Positions 34,256-43,435 of a stretch of 64,000 nt of DNA are shown in pieces. The stretch comes from Fontibacter flavus (GTDB lineage Bacteria > Bacteroidota > Bacteroidia > Cytophagales > Cyclobacteriaceae). A program made the position numbers and the translations under genes. Below the pieces are notes generated by a model, which saw nothing but the letters and a program-made list of their open reading frames with translations, was not told where the DNA came from and did no database searches. Each line of letters starts with the position of its first letter. The first letter of the stretch is position 1. The stretch is from NCBI RefSeq assembly GCF_042432905.1, contig NZ_JBHLWI010000004.1, positions 164,736 through 228,735 on the forward strand, given 5' to 3'.

Positions 34256-34391
34256 GAATATTGGTGGTCATGAAAAGAGAGGTTTTTGCTTTTTAAGGAT
34301 GAGTTATGACTGATTTAAAACTGATTTTAGCCATCAATTGGAGAATATATCTAAAAGAGTAATCTTTCAATCCAAATAATTTTTGGAGAAT

Positions 34392-34423
34392 TTTGGAAAC
34401 ATTTCAAAAAAGAAATAACTTTG
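34392..34423 (+). promoter_or_regulatory. Promoter of rpmE2
   Basis: TTTG (34392-34395), 20 nt, TAACTTTG (34416-34423): a full match to the Bacteroidota primary-sigma consensus, 42 nt before the ATG. Confidence 0.6.
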
Positions 34424-34465
34424 TGCCTCATTTGGAAAAAGCGATCAAAGATAAATAGCAATACC

Positions 34466-34711
34466 ATGAAAAAAGACATTCATCCTAACTACAGAGACGT
34501 CGTATTTTACGATACCTCAAGTGAATATAAGTTTATCACTAAGTCTACTATCGAAACTAGTGAGACTATCGAGTGGGAAGACGGTAAAGAATACCCGGTT
34601 TACAAAATTGAAGTTTCTTCTAACTCTCACCCTTTCTACACTGGTAAGAAAATGTTGTTGGATACTGCGGGTCGTGTTGAAAAATTCAACAAAAGATACG
34701 CAAAGAAATAA
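34466..34711 (+). CDS. rpmE2: 50S ribosomal protein L31 type B
   Basis: 81 residues from ATG 34466 (MKKDIHPNYRDVVFYDTSS). It has the longer type-B form with GKEYPVYKIEVSSNSHPFYTGKK and a GRVEKFNKRYAKK ending, and lacks the CxxC zinc motifs of type A. The 15-residue upstream extension lies inside the promoter and is rejected. Monocistronic: strong promoter before and intrinsic terminator after. Confidence 0.95.
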   Translation: MKKDIHPNYRDVVFYDTSSEYKFITKSTIETSETIEWEDGKEYPVYKIEVSSNSHPFYTGKKMLLDTAGRVEKFNKRYAKK

Positions 34712-34734
34712 TCTTAATTTATTTCTATCAATAT

Positions 34735-34769
34735 TAATCTCTCGGTTAGAAAAGCCGAGAGATTTTTTA
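34735..34769 (+). terminator. rpmE2 terminator
   Basis: AATCTCTCGG pairs with CCGAGAGATT, followed by T. Confidence 0.85.
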
Positions 34770-35029
34770 TTTAAATCCTCCAAACAAATCATCCAGGACC
34801 ATCACAAAGCCTTTGATACATTGAGATGGCAGATGGTCTCCAAAGGTAAAAAGTTTTGAAGACTATGTTCTTCCTCCTTTTTCATAGTCCCAATTTAGCT
34901 AAAAAACCAAAGGATTTAATATTTAGTTTTCGAGTAAAACTGGATATTGCCCTTTAATAATTCACATCCTTATACAGGAGTTAGGACTTCCGGAAGTTGT
35001 TTTCCGGAAGACTTTTTTATTTTTGTGTC

Positions 35030-36229
35030 ATGGACAATCTTATTTTATTTGATGACCCCGCAATCAGGGGAGCATTATTGCCTTTTACTTTTACCAGACC
35101 TGTTGCAGATATACGAATCGGTATTCTTAAAATTTCCGAAAAATGGGAAAGATACAGTAGAATCAAACCAGGCTTTCTCACACAGGATTACCTTTCTGCC
35201 AAATTCTCTAAAAAAGATGGCCCAGCGTTATTGGTCAATGGGGCTCTCTGCCCAAATCCAGCACTTTGGGAGGCCATACAGCAATTGAAAACGGGACAGG
35301 CTCTCTATTTTCAAAATATACTATTGGCGCTTTATGCCGATCAGCCAGCAAGCTTCCAGCCTGATAGGGCCAAAACCTTAGCCGCGGTGGAATTTGAGGG
35401 TGAATTGACGATTGTCCAGAAAACCTGGCATATATTCCAATTCAACGGTGCTGAACTTCGAAAGGATTACAAATTGTTGACTGTGGGCAGAATGTCACAA
35501 GCCTGTCAAGATGTACATACTGTTTTGTATAATGAATCCGAAATTTTCATAGAGGAAGGGGCAAAAATCAAAGCTGCTGTTTTGAATGCCGAAGGAGGCC
35601 CTATCTATATAGGCAGAAATACAGAGATACAGGAAGGAGCTTTAATCAGGGGGCCATTTGCGCTGTGTGAGGGTTCGACTATTAACATGGGTGCTAAAAT
35701 GCGTGGCGATACTACTGTGGGGCCACATTGTAAAGTTGGGGGTGAAGTTTCAAATGCTGTTATTTTTGGATATAGCAATAAGGGGCATGAGGGCTTTCTG
35801 GGAAATGCTGTGTTAGGTGAGTGGTGTAACATCGGAGCGGATTCCAACAATTCAAACCTTAAAAACAATTATGCGCCAGTTAAAATCTGGGATTATACCA
35901 AAGGAGGATTCACGAATACCGGCCTGCAGTTTTGCGGTCTGATGATGGGTGACCATTCCAAATGTGGTATTAATACCATGTTCAACACCGGAACCGTTGT
36001 GGGGGTAGGAGCCAACATTTTTGGTGATGGTTTCCCCAGGAACTTTATACCATCCTTTTCATGGGGAGGAGCTGCGGGTTTTACCACTTTTCAGGTCAGG
36101 AAATTTGAAGAGACAGCAAAGGCTGTGATGAACAGGAGGGGATTGGAATATTCTGATCAGGAAAAAGAAATCATTCAAAAGGTTTTTGATTTGACCAGAC
36201 ATTACCGTATTTGGGACAAAGAAGCTTAG
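35030..36229 (+). CDS. GlmU-like sugar nucleotidyltransferase/acyltransferase
   Basis: 399 residues from ATG 35030. The N-terminal half is a divergent nucleotidyltransferase (LILFDDPAIRGALLPFTFTRPVADIRIG), and the C-terminal half a left-handed beta-helix of hexapeptide repeats (ILNAEGGPIYIGRNTEIQEGALIRG and on). This is the Bacteroidota-specific alternative GlmU group, thought to make UDP-GlcNAc from GlcN-1-P; the activity here is inferred from the family. First gene of a long same-strand run to 41413 with overlaps or few-base gaps. A TATTTTG-like box lies 4 nt before the ATG, suggesting a very short leader. Confidence 0.85.
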   Translation: MDNLILFDDPAIRGALLPFTFTRPVADIRIGILKISEKWERYSRIKPGFLTQDYLSAKFSKKDGPALLVNGALCPNPALWEAIQQLKTGQALYFQNILLALYADQPASFQPDRAKTLAAVEFEGELTIVQKTWHIFQFNGAELRKDYKLLTVGRMSQACQDVHTVLYNESEIFIEEGAKIKAAVLNAEGGPIYIGRNTEIQEGALIRGPFALCEGSTINMGAKMRGDTTVGPHCKVGGEVSNAVIFGYSNKGHEGFLGNAVLGEWCNIGADSNNSNLKNNYAPVKIWDYTKGGFTNTGLQFCGLMMGDHSKCGINTMFNTGTVVGVGANIFGDGFPRNFIPSFSWGGAAGFTTFQVRKFEETAKAVMNRRGLEYSDQEKEIIQKVFDLTRHYRIWDKEA

Positions 36230-36235
36230 GTTTTT

Positions 36236-37384
36236 ATGCTGTTTTCCAATATTCCCGGACTTGAAGAAGTCAAAGAAAAGATCATCCAGGCGGTTAAGAA
36301 CAACCATTTGGCCCATGCTTTATTGTTTCATGGACCTGAAGGTTCTGCCAATTTAAAAATGGCTTTAGCCTTAGCTACTTATCTGCACTGTGAACAAGCG
36401 AAAGACCATGATGCATGTGGCACTTGTCCTTCCTGTCAAAGGATGGCTAAATTGGTTCATCCTGACATGAATTTTGCCTTCCCAATGCCGGGGACAGGGG
36501 ATTCTAAAGAGGAAGAAGAAGATAAGAAGAAAATAGATTTTGTAGGATCTTTTCGGGAATTTGCCATCAATTTACCGTACGGGAATATTTCTGATTGGAT
36601 TTACCAAAATGATTTCGAAAAAAAGCAGCTGAATATTTCTAAGGCTGCAGCAAGACAAATCATCAGAACATTATCATTAAAGTCCTTTGAGGGAGGATAT
36701 AAAATCATGTTGATTTGGGCGCCTGAATATATGAATTCTTCTTCTGCCAATTCTTTGTTGAAAATCTTGGAAGAACCTCCTCAGAAGACAGTTTTCTTGT
36801 TAGTTACCTCTCAGCCAGAACAGTTGTTGACGACCATTTTATCCAGAACACAAAAAATCATGATCAGGGCTTTCACAGATGAGGAGATTATGTCCCATCT
36901 GGTCAATGAAGATCTGTGCTCCAGAGAAGCAGCCACTCAGATTGCGCCATTGGCTGACGGCAATATGCGGGAAGCTTACAGGATGGTGGATCAGGTAGAG
37001 GATGAAAACACGGTCTTGATCAGGGATTGGTTTAGGGCATGTTATTCTATTCAGGTGAATGAGATGATGTCTTTTGTTGAATTGTTCAGCTCAAAAGATA
37101 AAGAAGCACAAAAATCCCTGCTTTTGAGCGGTATCAATGTAATCAGGGAAGTTATGCTGGATAAATCAAAGGTGTACGATCTGATGCGAAGTGCAGATTC
37201 GGACAGGGATTTTATCCACAAATTAGGGGTCAATGTACTGGATGAAGACAAGCTCAGTAAAATATATGAGTTGCTCAACCAAGCCTATTATTATATAGAA
37301 AGGAATGCTAATGTGAAGATTTTATACACAGATCTTTCTTTTAAGATTGCCAGGATCATGAAACCACTACAAACAGCAAGCTGA
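36236..37384 (+). CDS. holB: DNA polymerase III delta' clamp-loader subunit
   Basis: 382 residues of AAA+ clamp-loader type. HALLFHGPEGSANLKMALALA at the N-terminus is a degenerate P-loop (no GKT), as expected for delta', which does not hydrolyse ATP. A zinc-site cysteine set follows (CEQAKDHDACGTCPSCQRM). The segment ILEEPPQKTVFLLVTSQPEQLLTTILSRTQ is the conserved clamp-loader core. An acidic insert (GDSKEEEEDKKK) is present. It begins 6 nt after the GlmU-like gene and its last base overlaps the next start. Confidence 0.88.
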   Translation: MLFSNIPGLEEVKEKIIQAVKNNHLAHALLFHGPEGSANLKMALALATYLHCEQAKDHDACGTCPSCQRMAKLVHPDMNFAFPMPGTGDSKEEEEDKKKIDFVGSFREFAINLPYGNISDWIYQNDFEKKQLNISKAAARQIIRTLSLKSFEGGYKIMLIWAPEYMNSSSANSLLKILEEPPQKTVFLLVTSQPEQLLTTILSRTQKIMIRAFTDEEIMSHLVNEDLCSREAATQIAPLADGNMREAYRMVDQVEDENTVLIRDWFRACYSIQVNEMMSFVELFSSKDKEAQKSLLLSGINVIREVMLDKSKVYDLMRSADSDRDFIHKLGVNVLDEDKLSKIYELLNQAYYYIERNANVKILYTDLSFKIARIMKPLQTAS

Positions 37385-37815
37385 TGAAGAAAATTATTGG
37401 CAGAAGAGAAAGGATAACCCTTCCTGAGTGGGGGCTAAAGAATGTTACCGGTAAAGTGGATACTGGGGCATATACTTCTTCCATTCATTGTGATTTTTGT
37501 GAAGAAAAGGAAGAGCAGGGTAAGAAAGTGCTTTACTTCAAGGTTTTGGACCCAAAGGACAAGAAATACACTGGAAAGTTGATCAAGACGGAGAGTTTTA
37601 CCCAGAAAAAAGTGAAGAATTCTTTCGGTCAAGCGGAGGTTAGGTATAAAGTAAGTACAAAAGTAATTATGTTTGGCGAAGAATTTGAAGCTGAATTTAC
37701 GCTGACTGATAGGTCAAGAATGAGAAATCCTATACTATTGGGAAGGAAATTATTGAGAGGTAGGTTTTTAGTGGATGTAGAAGAAGTCAACTTGTCAAAA
37801 AAATCATTAAAATGA
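37384..37815 (+). CDS. Retropepsin-like protease, RimB/RloA3 family
   Basis: 143 residues with the active-site-like motif VDTGAYTSSIHC near the N-terminus, the D-T-G-A signature of retropepsin-type aspartic proteases. It belongs to the group annotated as ATP-dependent zinc protease (PF05618), a name not supported by visible zinc ligands. A C-terminal LTDRSRMRNPILLGRKLL is family-typical. It overlaps rimK by 4 nt. In other bacteria this family pairs with RimK and controls poly-glutamate tails on ribosomal protein S6; that role here is inferred from the pair. Confidence 0.85.
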   Translation: MKKIIGRRERITLPEWGLKNVTGKVDTGAYTSSIHCDFCEEKEEQGKKVLYFKVLDPKDKKYTGKLIKTESFTQKKVKNSFGQAEVRYKVSTKVIMFGEEFEAEFTLTDRSRMRNPILLGRKLLRGRFLVDVEEVNLSKKSLK

Positions 37816-38726
37816 AAATTGCGGTATTATCCAGAAATTCCCACCTATACTCGACAAGAAGATTGATTGAGGCGATCAAGGCAGCGGGCCATGAGGCTTT
37901 GGTTGTAGATCATTCAGCCTGTGACCTGATTATTGAGCAGGAAGGTCCATATATTATATATAAAGGCGAAAAACTTTTAGGGGTAGATGCTATCATTCCC
38001 AGGATTGGTGCATCCGTTACTTTTTACGGAACGGCTGTTGTGAGGCAATTTGAATTGATGGGGGTTTTTTCTGCAGTGGATTCACAAGCGATTGTCCGTA
38101 GCCGTGACAAACTCAGAAGTCTTCAGATTCTTTCCAAAGCTGGTTTGGGTATGCCCAAAACCGCTTTTACCAATTTTTCCAAAGGTGGAGAAAAAGCATT
38201 GATTGAAAGGGTAGGCGGTGCTCCACTGATCATCAAATTGTTGGAAGGAACCCAGGGCTTGGGAGTTGTTTTGGCTGAGACAAAGAAGGCGGGTCAGTCA
38301 GTTATTGAAGCCTTTCATGGGTTAAAAGCCAGGATAATTGTTCAGGAATTTATCAAAGAAGCTAAAGGAGCAGATATAAGGGCCTTTGTCGTGAATGGTA
38401 AAGTTGTGGGAGCCATGAAAAGGCAAGGGGCAGAGGGAGAATTCAGGTCCAATCTTCATCGTGGAGGTAAGGCTACTGTAATCAGGCTGTCAAGAGCAGA
38501 AAAGGCTGCAGCACTTGGTGCCGCAAAAGCATTAGGTTTGGATATAGCAGGTGTTGATATGTTGCAATCAGAAAGGGGGCCATTGATTTTGGAGGTGAAT
38601 AGCAGTCCGGGGCTTGAGGGAATAGAGAAAGCTACAGGAATAGATATTGCAGGAGAAATTGTTAAATATATTGAAGAATCGGTTAACAAAAGATCGACTA
38701 AAAGAAAATCAAAAAATGAACAATAA
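37812..38726 (+). CDS. rimK: RimK-family alpha-L-glutamate ligase
   Basis: 304-residue ATP-grasp ligase that adds glutamates to a protein C-terminus (ribosomal protein S6 in E. coli). Seen: an N-terminal preATP-grasp part (LSRNSHLYSTRRLIEAIKAAGHEA), DKLRSLQILSKAGLGMPKT, the ATP-grasp core LIIKLLEGTQGLGVVLAE, FRSNLHRGG, and the Mg site VDMLQSERGPLILEVNSSPGLEGIE. It overlaps the protease by 4 nt and hemC by 11 nt. Confidence 0.93.
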   Translation: MKIAVLSRNSHLYSTRRLIEAIKAAGHEALVVDHSACDLIIEQEGPYIIYKGEKLLGVDAIIPRIGASVTFYGTAVVRQFELMGVFSAVDSQAIVRSRDKLRSLQILSKAGLGMPKTAFTNFSKGGEKALIERVGGAPLIIKLLEGTQGLGVVLAETKKAGQSVIEAFHGLKARIIVQEFIKEAKGADIRAFVVNGKVVGAMKRQGAEGEFRSNLHRGGKATVIRLSRAEKAAALGAAKALGLDIAGVDMLQSERGPLILEVNSSPGLEGIEKATGIDIAGEIVKYIEESVNKRSTKRKSKNEQ

Positions 38727-39657
38727 GGTAGTCCGGATAGGTACCAGAGGAAGCAAGTTGGCACTTTGGCAAGCCTATCACGTTGCGGATTTATTGAAGG
38801 CAAAAGGGCAGAATTCAGAAATCGTTATCATTGAAACCAAAGGCGATAAGATTCTGGATGTTTCCATTTCCAAAATAGGCAGTAAGGGGGTATTCACGGA
38901 AGAACTTGAAGAGCAATTGGCATCAGGCTCCATTGACATTGCTGTGCACAGTGCCAAAGATATGCAGTCCAGTTTACCGGAAGGATTTGAACTGATAGCA
39001 TTTACCGAAAGAGAAAAGGTCAACGATATTATTCTCAGCCACCATTCGGACATCGATTACCAAGATGCTTCCAGGCCAATTGTATTAGGTACTTCGTCAA
39101 CTAGAAGGGTGTCTACTTTAAAACATTTTTATCCTCATGTAAAAACAGTTGAGGTTAGAGGCAACTTGCAGACCAGGATTGCCAAAATGGAGTCCGGTAT
39201 ATGTGATGCGCTTTTGCTTGCTTATGCAGGTGCACATAGGATGGGTTATGATGAACTGATCAGACATGAACTTTCGTTGGATGAGTTTACTCCGGCAGTT
39301 GGGCAGGGAAGTGTAGCTATTGAGTCCTCGGCCAACTTAGATCCAAATCTTAGGCATTTGATTATAGATGCCTGTCATCATGTACCTACCGGATACAGAT
39401 TATTAGCAGAAAGGAGTTATCTGCGAGTTTTAGAAGGTGGTTGCAGTATCCCTGTTTTTGCATTGGCAGATTTGGAAGGAGATGATTTGACCTTGAAAGG
39501 TGGGATTGTTAGCCTTGACGGTGCTGAGAGAATTGTTCATCAGGTAACAGGAGCACCCCAAGAAGCCGAACAATTGGGGGTAAAACTTGCTACGCTCGTA
39601 TTAGAGAGTGGTGGTGACAAAATTTTGAAATCCATCAAATCCGAACTGAAAAAATGA
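38716..39657 (+). CDS. hemC: Hydroxymethylbilane synthase
   Basis: Polymerises four porphobilinogens into hydroxymethylbilane (heme synthesis). 313 residues from ATG 38716 (MNNKVVRIGTRGSKLALWQA); a longer ORF start inside rimK is rejected because family similarity begins here. Seen: the substrate Arg/Lys loops, KDMQSSLPEGFEL, GTSSTRRVS, and the cofactor-linking cysteine in EGGCSIPVFAL. Overlaps rimK by 11 nt and the cyclophilin gene by 4 nt, so it is embedded in the operon rather than clustered with hemB or hemE. Confidence 0.96.
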   Translation: MNNKVVRIGTRGSKLALWQAYHVADLLKAKGQNSEIVIIETKGDKILDVSISKIGSKGVFTEELEEQLASGSIDIAVHSAKDMQSSLPEGFELIAFTEREKVNDIILSHHSDIDYQDASRPIVLGTSSTRRVSTLKHFYPHVKTVEVRGNLQTRIAKMESGICDALLLAYAGAHRMGYDELIRHELSLDEFTPAVGQGSVAIESSANLDPNLRHLIIDACHHVPTGYRLLAERSYLRVLEGGCSIPVFALADLEGDDLTLKGGIVSLDGAERIVHQVTGAPQEAEQLGVKLATLVLESGGDKILKSIKSELKK

Positions 39658-40496
39658 AGCGATTAAAGATTTGGGCTTTGCCCTTGATAGTTTTGGTTTT
39701 GTTTTCCTGTAAATCTGAGAAAGATTACCTCATTAAAATACAGACCAGGCACGGAGATATGTATGCTGTTTTGTTTGATGAAACTCCACAGCATAAAAGA
39801 AATTTCATTGAGTTGGCAGAAGCAGGCAGGTTTGATTCAACGGAATTCCATAGAGTAATTGAAAATTTCATGATTCAGGGAGGCGATGTTTTTACAAAAG
39901 AACAATTGCCCCCAAATGAATGGCCAACTGTACCAGCAGAGATTGTGCCCGACTATTTTCACAGTAAGGGGATGATTGCCGCTGCGCGTCAGGGCAATAA
40001 TATCAATCCTGAGAAAAGGTCAAGTGGTTCTCAGTTTTACATAGTCCAAGGCAAGATTTATGATAAGGATGAACTTACCACGGATATGAAGCAATTATCC
40101 GAGAGGTTTTTTCAATATATACAATTGGGGAGTAACCTTAAGCTAAAAGACGAATATAGCAGATTGTATGAAGAGGGAAAGTACGATTCATTGAATCTGA
40201 TGATGTTGAAAGAAAAGAAGAATCTTGAACAGTTTTACAGCATCAGTTTAGATAAACCATTTAGCAGAGAACAGATTGAGGCCTACACTACCATTGGTGG
40301 AACACCTCATTTGGATGGGGAATATACAGTATTCGGGAAAGTAGTGAAGGGTTTGGATGTGATGGAAAGGATAGCTTCAGAAGAGACAGGAGCAAGGGAT
40401 AAGCCTATAAATCCTGTATTGATGACCATTAAAGTTGAACATTTACCCAAATCCAAAATCACCAAGGAATTTGGGTATGAATACAATGATTTATGA
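39654..40496 (+). CDS. Cyclophilin-type peptidyl-prolyl isomerase lipoprotein
   Basis: 280 residues with a lipoprotein signal (LPLIVLVLFSC) and then a cyclophilin domain: RHGDMYAVLFDETPQHKRNFIELA, FHRVIENFMIQGGD, SSGSQFYIVQG. Between FYIVQGKIYD and TIGGTPHLDGEYTVFGKVV there is a helical insert of about 75 residues rich in Lys/Glu, also seen in other Bacteroidota cyclophilins. It should act in the periplasm on folding envelope proteins. Overlaps hemC and the next gene by 4 nt each. Confidence 0.9.
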   Translation: MKRLKIWALPLIVLVLFSCKSEKDYLIKIQTRHGDMYAVLFDETPQHKRNFIELAEAGRFDSTEFHRVIENFMIQGGDVFTKEQLPPNEWPTVPAEIVPDYFHSKGMIAAARQGNNINPEKRSSGSQFYIVQGKIYDKDELTTDMKQLSERFFQYIQLGSNLKLKDEYSRLYEEGKYDSLNLMMLKEKKNLEQFYSISLDKPFSREQIEAYTTIGGTPHLDGEYTVFGKVVKGLDVMERIASEETGARDKPINPVLMTIKVEHLPKSKITKEFGYEYNDL

Positions 40497-41413
40497 TAAA
40501 AAAGGTGCTCATTACGGGGGCAAATGGTCTTTTGGGTCAGAAATTGGTCCAAAAATTAGCTGAAAGAACCGACTATCAAGTAATTGCTTCGGGAAAGGGG
40601 AAATCACGACTTCCGGATGATTGGACTTCGGGATATACTTGGATTGAAATGGATGTGGCAGATAAAAACCAAGTACAAGAGGTTTTTGCTTTGCACCAGC
40701 CGGAAGTAGTCATCCATACAGCAGCTATGACCAATGTGGACGAATGTGAGAAAGACAAAGTTGGCTGTAGACGAGCAAATGTGGAAGCAGTACGAAATCT
40801 GGTTCAGGCTTGTAAAGCACATCAAACTTTTTTGATTCACTTATCGACAGATTTCATTTTTAATGGAGACGAAGGTCCTTATGATGAAACGGCAGCGCCT
40901 GACCCTATCAATTACTATGGAGAGACAAAATTAGAGTCTGAAAAAATCGTTCAGGAATCTGCCATTAAGTGGGCAATTGCACGAACGGTATTAGTGTATG
41001 GTATTGCATCGGACATGAGCAGGTCAAATATCATCCTTTGGGTAAAGAAATCTTTAGAGTCAGGTAAGACAGTACAAGCAGTCAATGATCAGTGGAGAAC
41101 TCCTACTTTAGCGGAGGATTTGGCGGATGGCTGTATTCTGATTATGGAAAAAGAAGCCACAGGAATATATAATATTTCTGGAAAGGACTTGTTAAATCCA
41201 TACCAAATGGCATGTATGACAGCAGACTATTTTGGCTTAGATAAGTCCCTGATTAAAGAGGTAGATTCGAATATTTTCACACAGCCTGCAAAGCGTCCAT
41301 TGAAAACGGGATTCTTGATAGAAAAGGCACAAAAAGAGCTCGGTTATTCTCCTAAAAGTTTTATGGACGGAATTGGTATTTTATCAAAACAAATTAAATT
41401 AGCCGATTCTTAA
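40493..41413 (+). CDS. NAD(P)-dependent sugar reductase, RmlD-like SDR
   Basis: 306-residue extended short-chain dehydrogenase. Seen: Rossmann motif TGANGLLGQKLV, HTAAMTNVDECE, the Y-x3-K active-site pair in INYYGETKLESE, and a substrate-binding region. The RmlD pattern (dTDP-4-dehydrorhamnose reductase) fits best, but no rmlABC genes are near, so substrate is open. Last gene of the 35-41.4 kb run; the frameshifted transporter begins 39 nt after it. Confidence 0.85.
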   Translation: MIKKVLITGANGLLGQKLVQKLAERTDYQVIASGKGKSRLPDDWTSGYTWIEMDVADKNQVQEVFALHQPEVVIHTAAMTNVDECEKDKVGCRRANVEAVRNLVQACKAHQTFLIHLSTDFIFNGDEGPYDETAAPDPINYYGETKLESEKIVQESAIKWAIARTVLVYGIASDMSRSNIILWVKKSLESGKTVQAVNDQWRTPTLAEDLADGCILIMEKEATGIYNISGKDLLNPYQMACMTADYFGLDKSLIKEVDSNIFTQPAKRPLKTGFLIEKAQKELGYSPKSFMDGIGILSKQIKLADS

Positions 41414-41452
41414 ATGTTAAATTTTCATTAAAACACAACTAATCGATAAACT

Positions 41453-42840
41453 ATGGCGATGAGTTCAGAAACTCAAGGTAGGGGCCAATGGGGTTCCAGT
41501 TTGGGATTTATTATGGCAGCAGCCGGTTCAGCAGTAGGACTTGGTAATATATGGCGTTTCCCATATTTAACCGGTGAAAATGGTGGAGGGGCCTTTGTTT
41601 TCGTGTATGCAATATGTGTCCTTTTAATTGGGCTACCTCTTTTACTGAATGAAATTGCCTTAGGTAGGTTGTCAGGCAAAAACCCTATTGGAGCGATCAA
41701 GGCAACAGGAGGTAATAAATTTTGGCAAATAGCTGGTGTACTTTGTATTTTGGTCTGTTTCTGCGTACTCAGTTATTATTCTGTTATTGCTGGTTGGACC
41801 ATCGGTTACATTTTTACAGAATTGATCAATATTCCAGTTGATTTTGCAGAATTCCAGGAAACGCCAATGTATGTGGTGCCATTGTGCTTTTTGTTTATCC
41901 TAATGACTATAGGTGTTGTTCTTGGTGGTGTATCAGGAGGGATTGAAAAGGCTGCAAAATTCTTGATGCCTATTCTTTTCATCATCATCATCTTTATTGC
42001 AGGTAGAGCAGTGACCTTGGAAGGAGCCGGAGCAGGTATCGAGTACTATTTGTATCCTGATTTCTCCAAAATCAATACAAAAGTAATTTTACAGGTTTGG
42101 GTCAGGCTTTCTTCTCCATGTCTGTAGGGTGGGGCTTGATGATTACCTTCGGATCATACCTCCCAAAAAGCGGGAACATAGTAAAATCCTCTGGATGGAT
42201 TGCAGGTATGGATAGTATGGTAGCCTTGATGGGTGGTTTGATGGTTTTTCCGGCGTTGTTTGCATTGCTTCCAGGTAAAGATCCTGCAGGTGGACCAGCT
42301 TTGGTATTTGAAGTTCTTCCATTGGTTTTTGATGCCATGCCTGGAGGGAATTTTATCGGTGCAATGTTCTTCCTATTATTGCTAGTGGCCGCTTTGACAT
42401 CCAGTATTTCTATGTTGGAAGTGCCTGTTGCTTATTTCATTGACGAGAAGAAGTGGAGCAGAAAGAAAGCTGCCTGGACAATCGGTATTGCCGCCATGGC
42501 ATTATCTATTCCTTCGGCTTTATCTTCCATTGAAGGCAATGTATTCAATACAATATCACTAAATTTCTTGGGTAATACTCAGGTAGGATTTTTCTCCATC
42601 ATGGACTTCCTCTTTGGAACGTTTGCAGTAGTGGTCATCTGTTTGATGTTGGCACTTTATACAGGTTGGGCCAAGAAAATTGGGGATTTTGCCAATGAAC
42701 TTGCTCTTGGTGCTCCAGGATTCAAAGGAGGAGCAAGAAAGGCCTGGATTTTCTTTATCAAATGGGTTTGTCCTATAGTCATTGCTTTGGTCTTATTGGA
42801 TCTGGTAGGGGTATTTGGTACGCCTCAGGAAGGTGGTTGA
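41453..42840 (+). pseudogene. Frameshifted sodium:neurotransmitter symporter family gene
   Basis: Two frames together encode a complete 11-12 helix NSS (SNF) transporter. The first, 41453-42127, has the sodium-site start AAAGSAVGLGNIWRFPYL and ends at an alien VWVRLSSPCL tail. The second, open from 42097, continues GQAFFSMSVGWGLM and on to the end. At the join the bases read CAG GT TTG GGT, where an alanine codon such as GCT would restore one frame (VILQ-A-LGQAFF): one base is missing around 42095-42096, not in a homopolymer. Either real inactivation or a sequence error. A functional gene would import a small amino acid with sodium; substrate unknown. Confidence 0.9.
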
Positions 42841-42860
42841 TCATCTTTATAAATCATTTT

Positions 42861-42902
42861 AAAAAGAGGCTGTCCCAAATTTGGGACAGCCTCTTTTTTT
42901 TA
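42861..42902 (+). terminator. Terminator after symporter gene
   Basis: AAAGAGGCTGTCCC pairs with GGGACAGCCTCTTT, followed by T. Confidence 0.9.
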
Positions 42903-42974
42903 TTTATGACCATTAAAAAATGTATTTTATATAAAAAATTATGTACATTAGCCCTCATACCAATCTATTAATTT

Positions 42975-43352
42975 ATGAAGGTCCTTGTAGTGGATGATGA
43001 TGCAATCAATAGGCTAATCCTGAAAAAGGTATTTGAAAAGGAAAATGACACCGTTTTGACCGCAAATAATGGGATAGAGGCATTGGATATATTAACCAAG
43101 GAGCATGATTTTCATGTAGTTATTACAGATATCATGATGCCTTTGATGGATGGAATCCAATTATTGGCTGAAATCAAACTTCATGACAATATCAGTAAGA
43201 TCCCAATTATTGGTTTTACAGCGGGTGACATAGATTATTTTAAAAGGACCAGTGCGATATCTTTTGACAGGTTACTACCTAAGCCAATGGATTTCTCTGA
43301 ATTATACAGCATTGCCAGAAATTTCGGCACGGGTAGTATGGACTTGAATTAA
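42975..43352 (+). CDS. Stand-alone response-regulator receiver protein
   Basis: 125 residues consisting only of a CheY-like receiver domain. Seen: the acidic pair VVDDDAINR, the phospho-acceptor Asp in VVITDIMMPLMDG (about residue 52), Thr in IIGFTAGD and Lys in LLPKPMD. No output domain and no adjacent kinase, so it probably relays phosphate or acts by protein contact. It stands alone between terminators. Confidence 0.92.
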   Translation: MKVLVVDDDAINRLILKKVFEKENDTVLTANNGIEALDILTKEHDFHVVITDIMMPLMDGIQLLAEIKLHDNISKIPIIGFTAGDIDYFKRTSAISFDRLLPKPMDFSELYSIARNFGTGSMDLN

Positions 43353-43435
43353 AATCAAGACATATTGAATTCAATATTTATAGTTCTTTTCCGTTGATTG
43401 AATAGAACAATGTCGGATTTAAAAACAAGTGTTTG

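Noticed and set aside
34947..35288. Plus-strand ORF overlapping the GlmU-like gene start
   Set aside because: It lies in another frame of a well-recognised gene, is not family-like, and begins in a palindromic AT-rich spacer.
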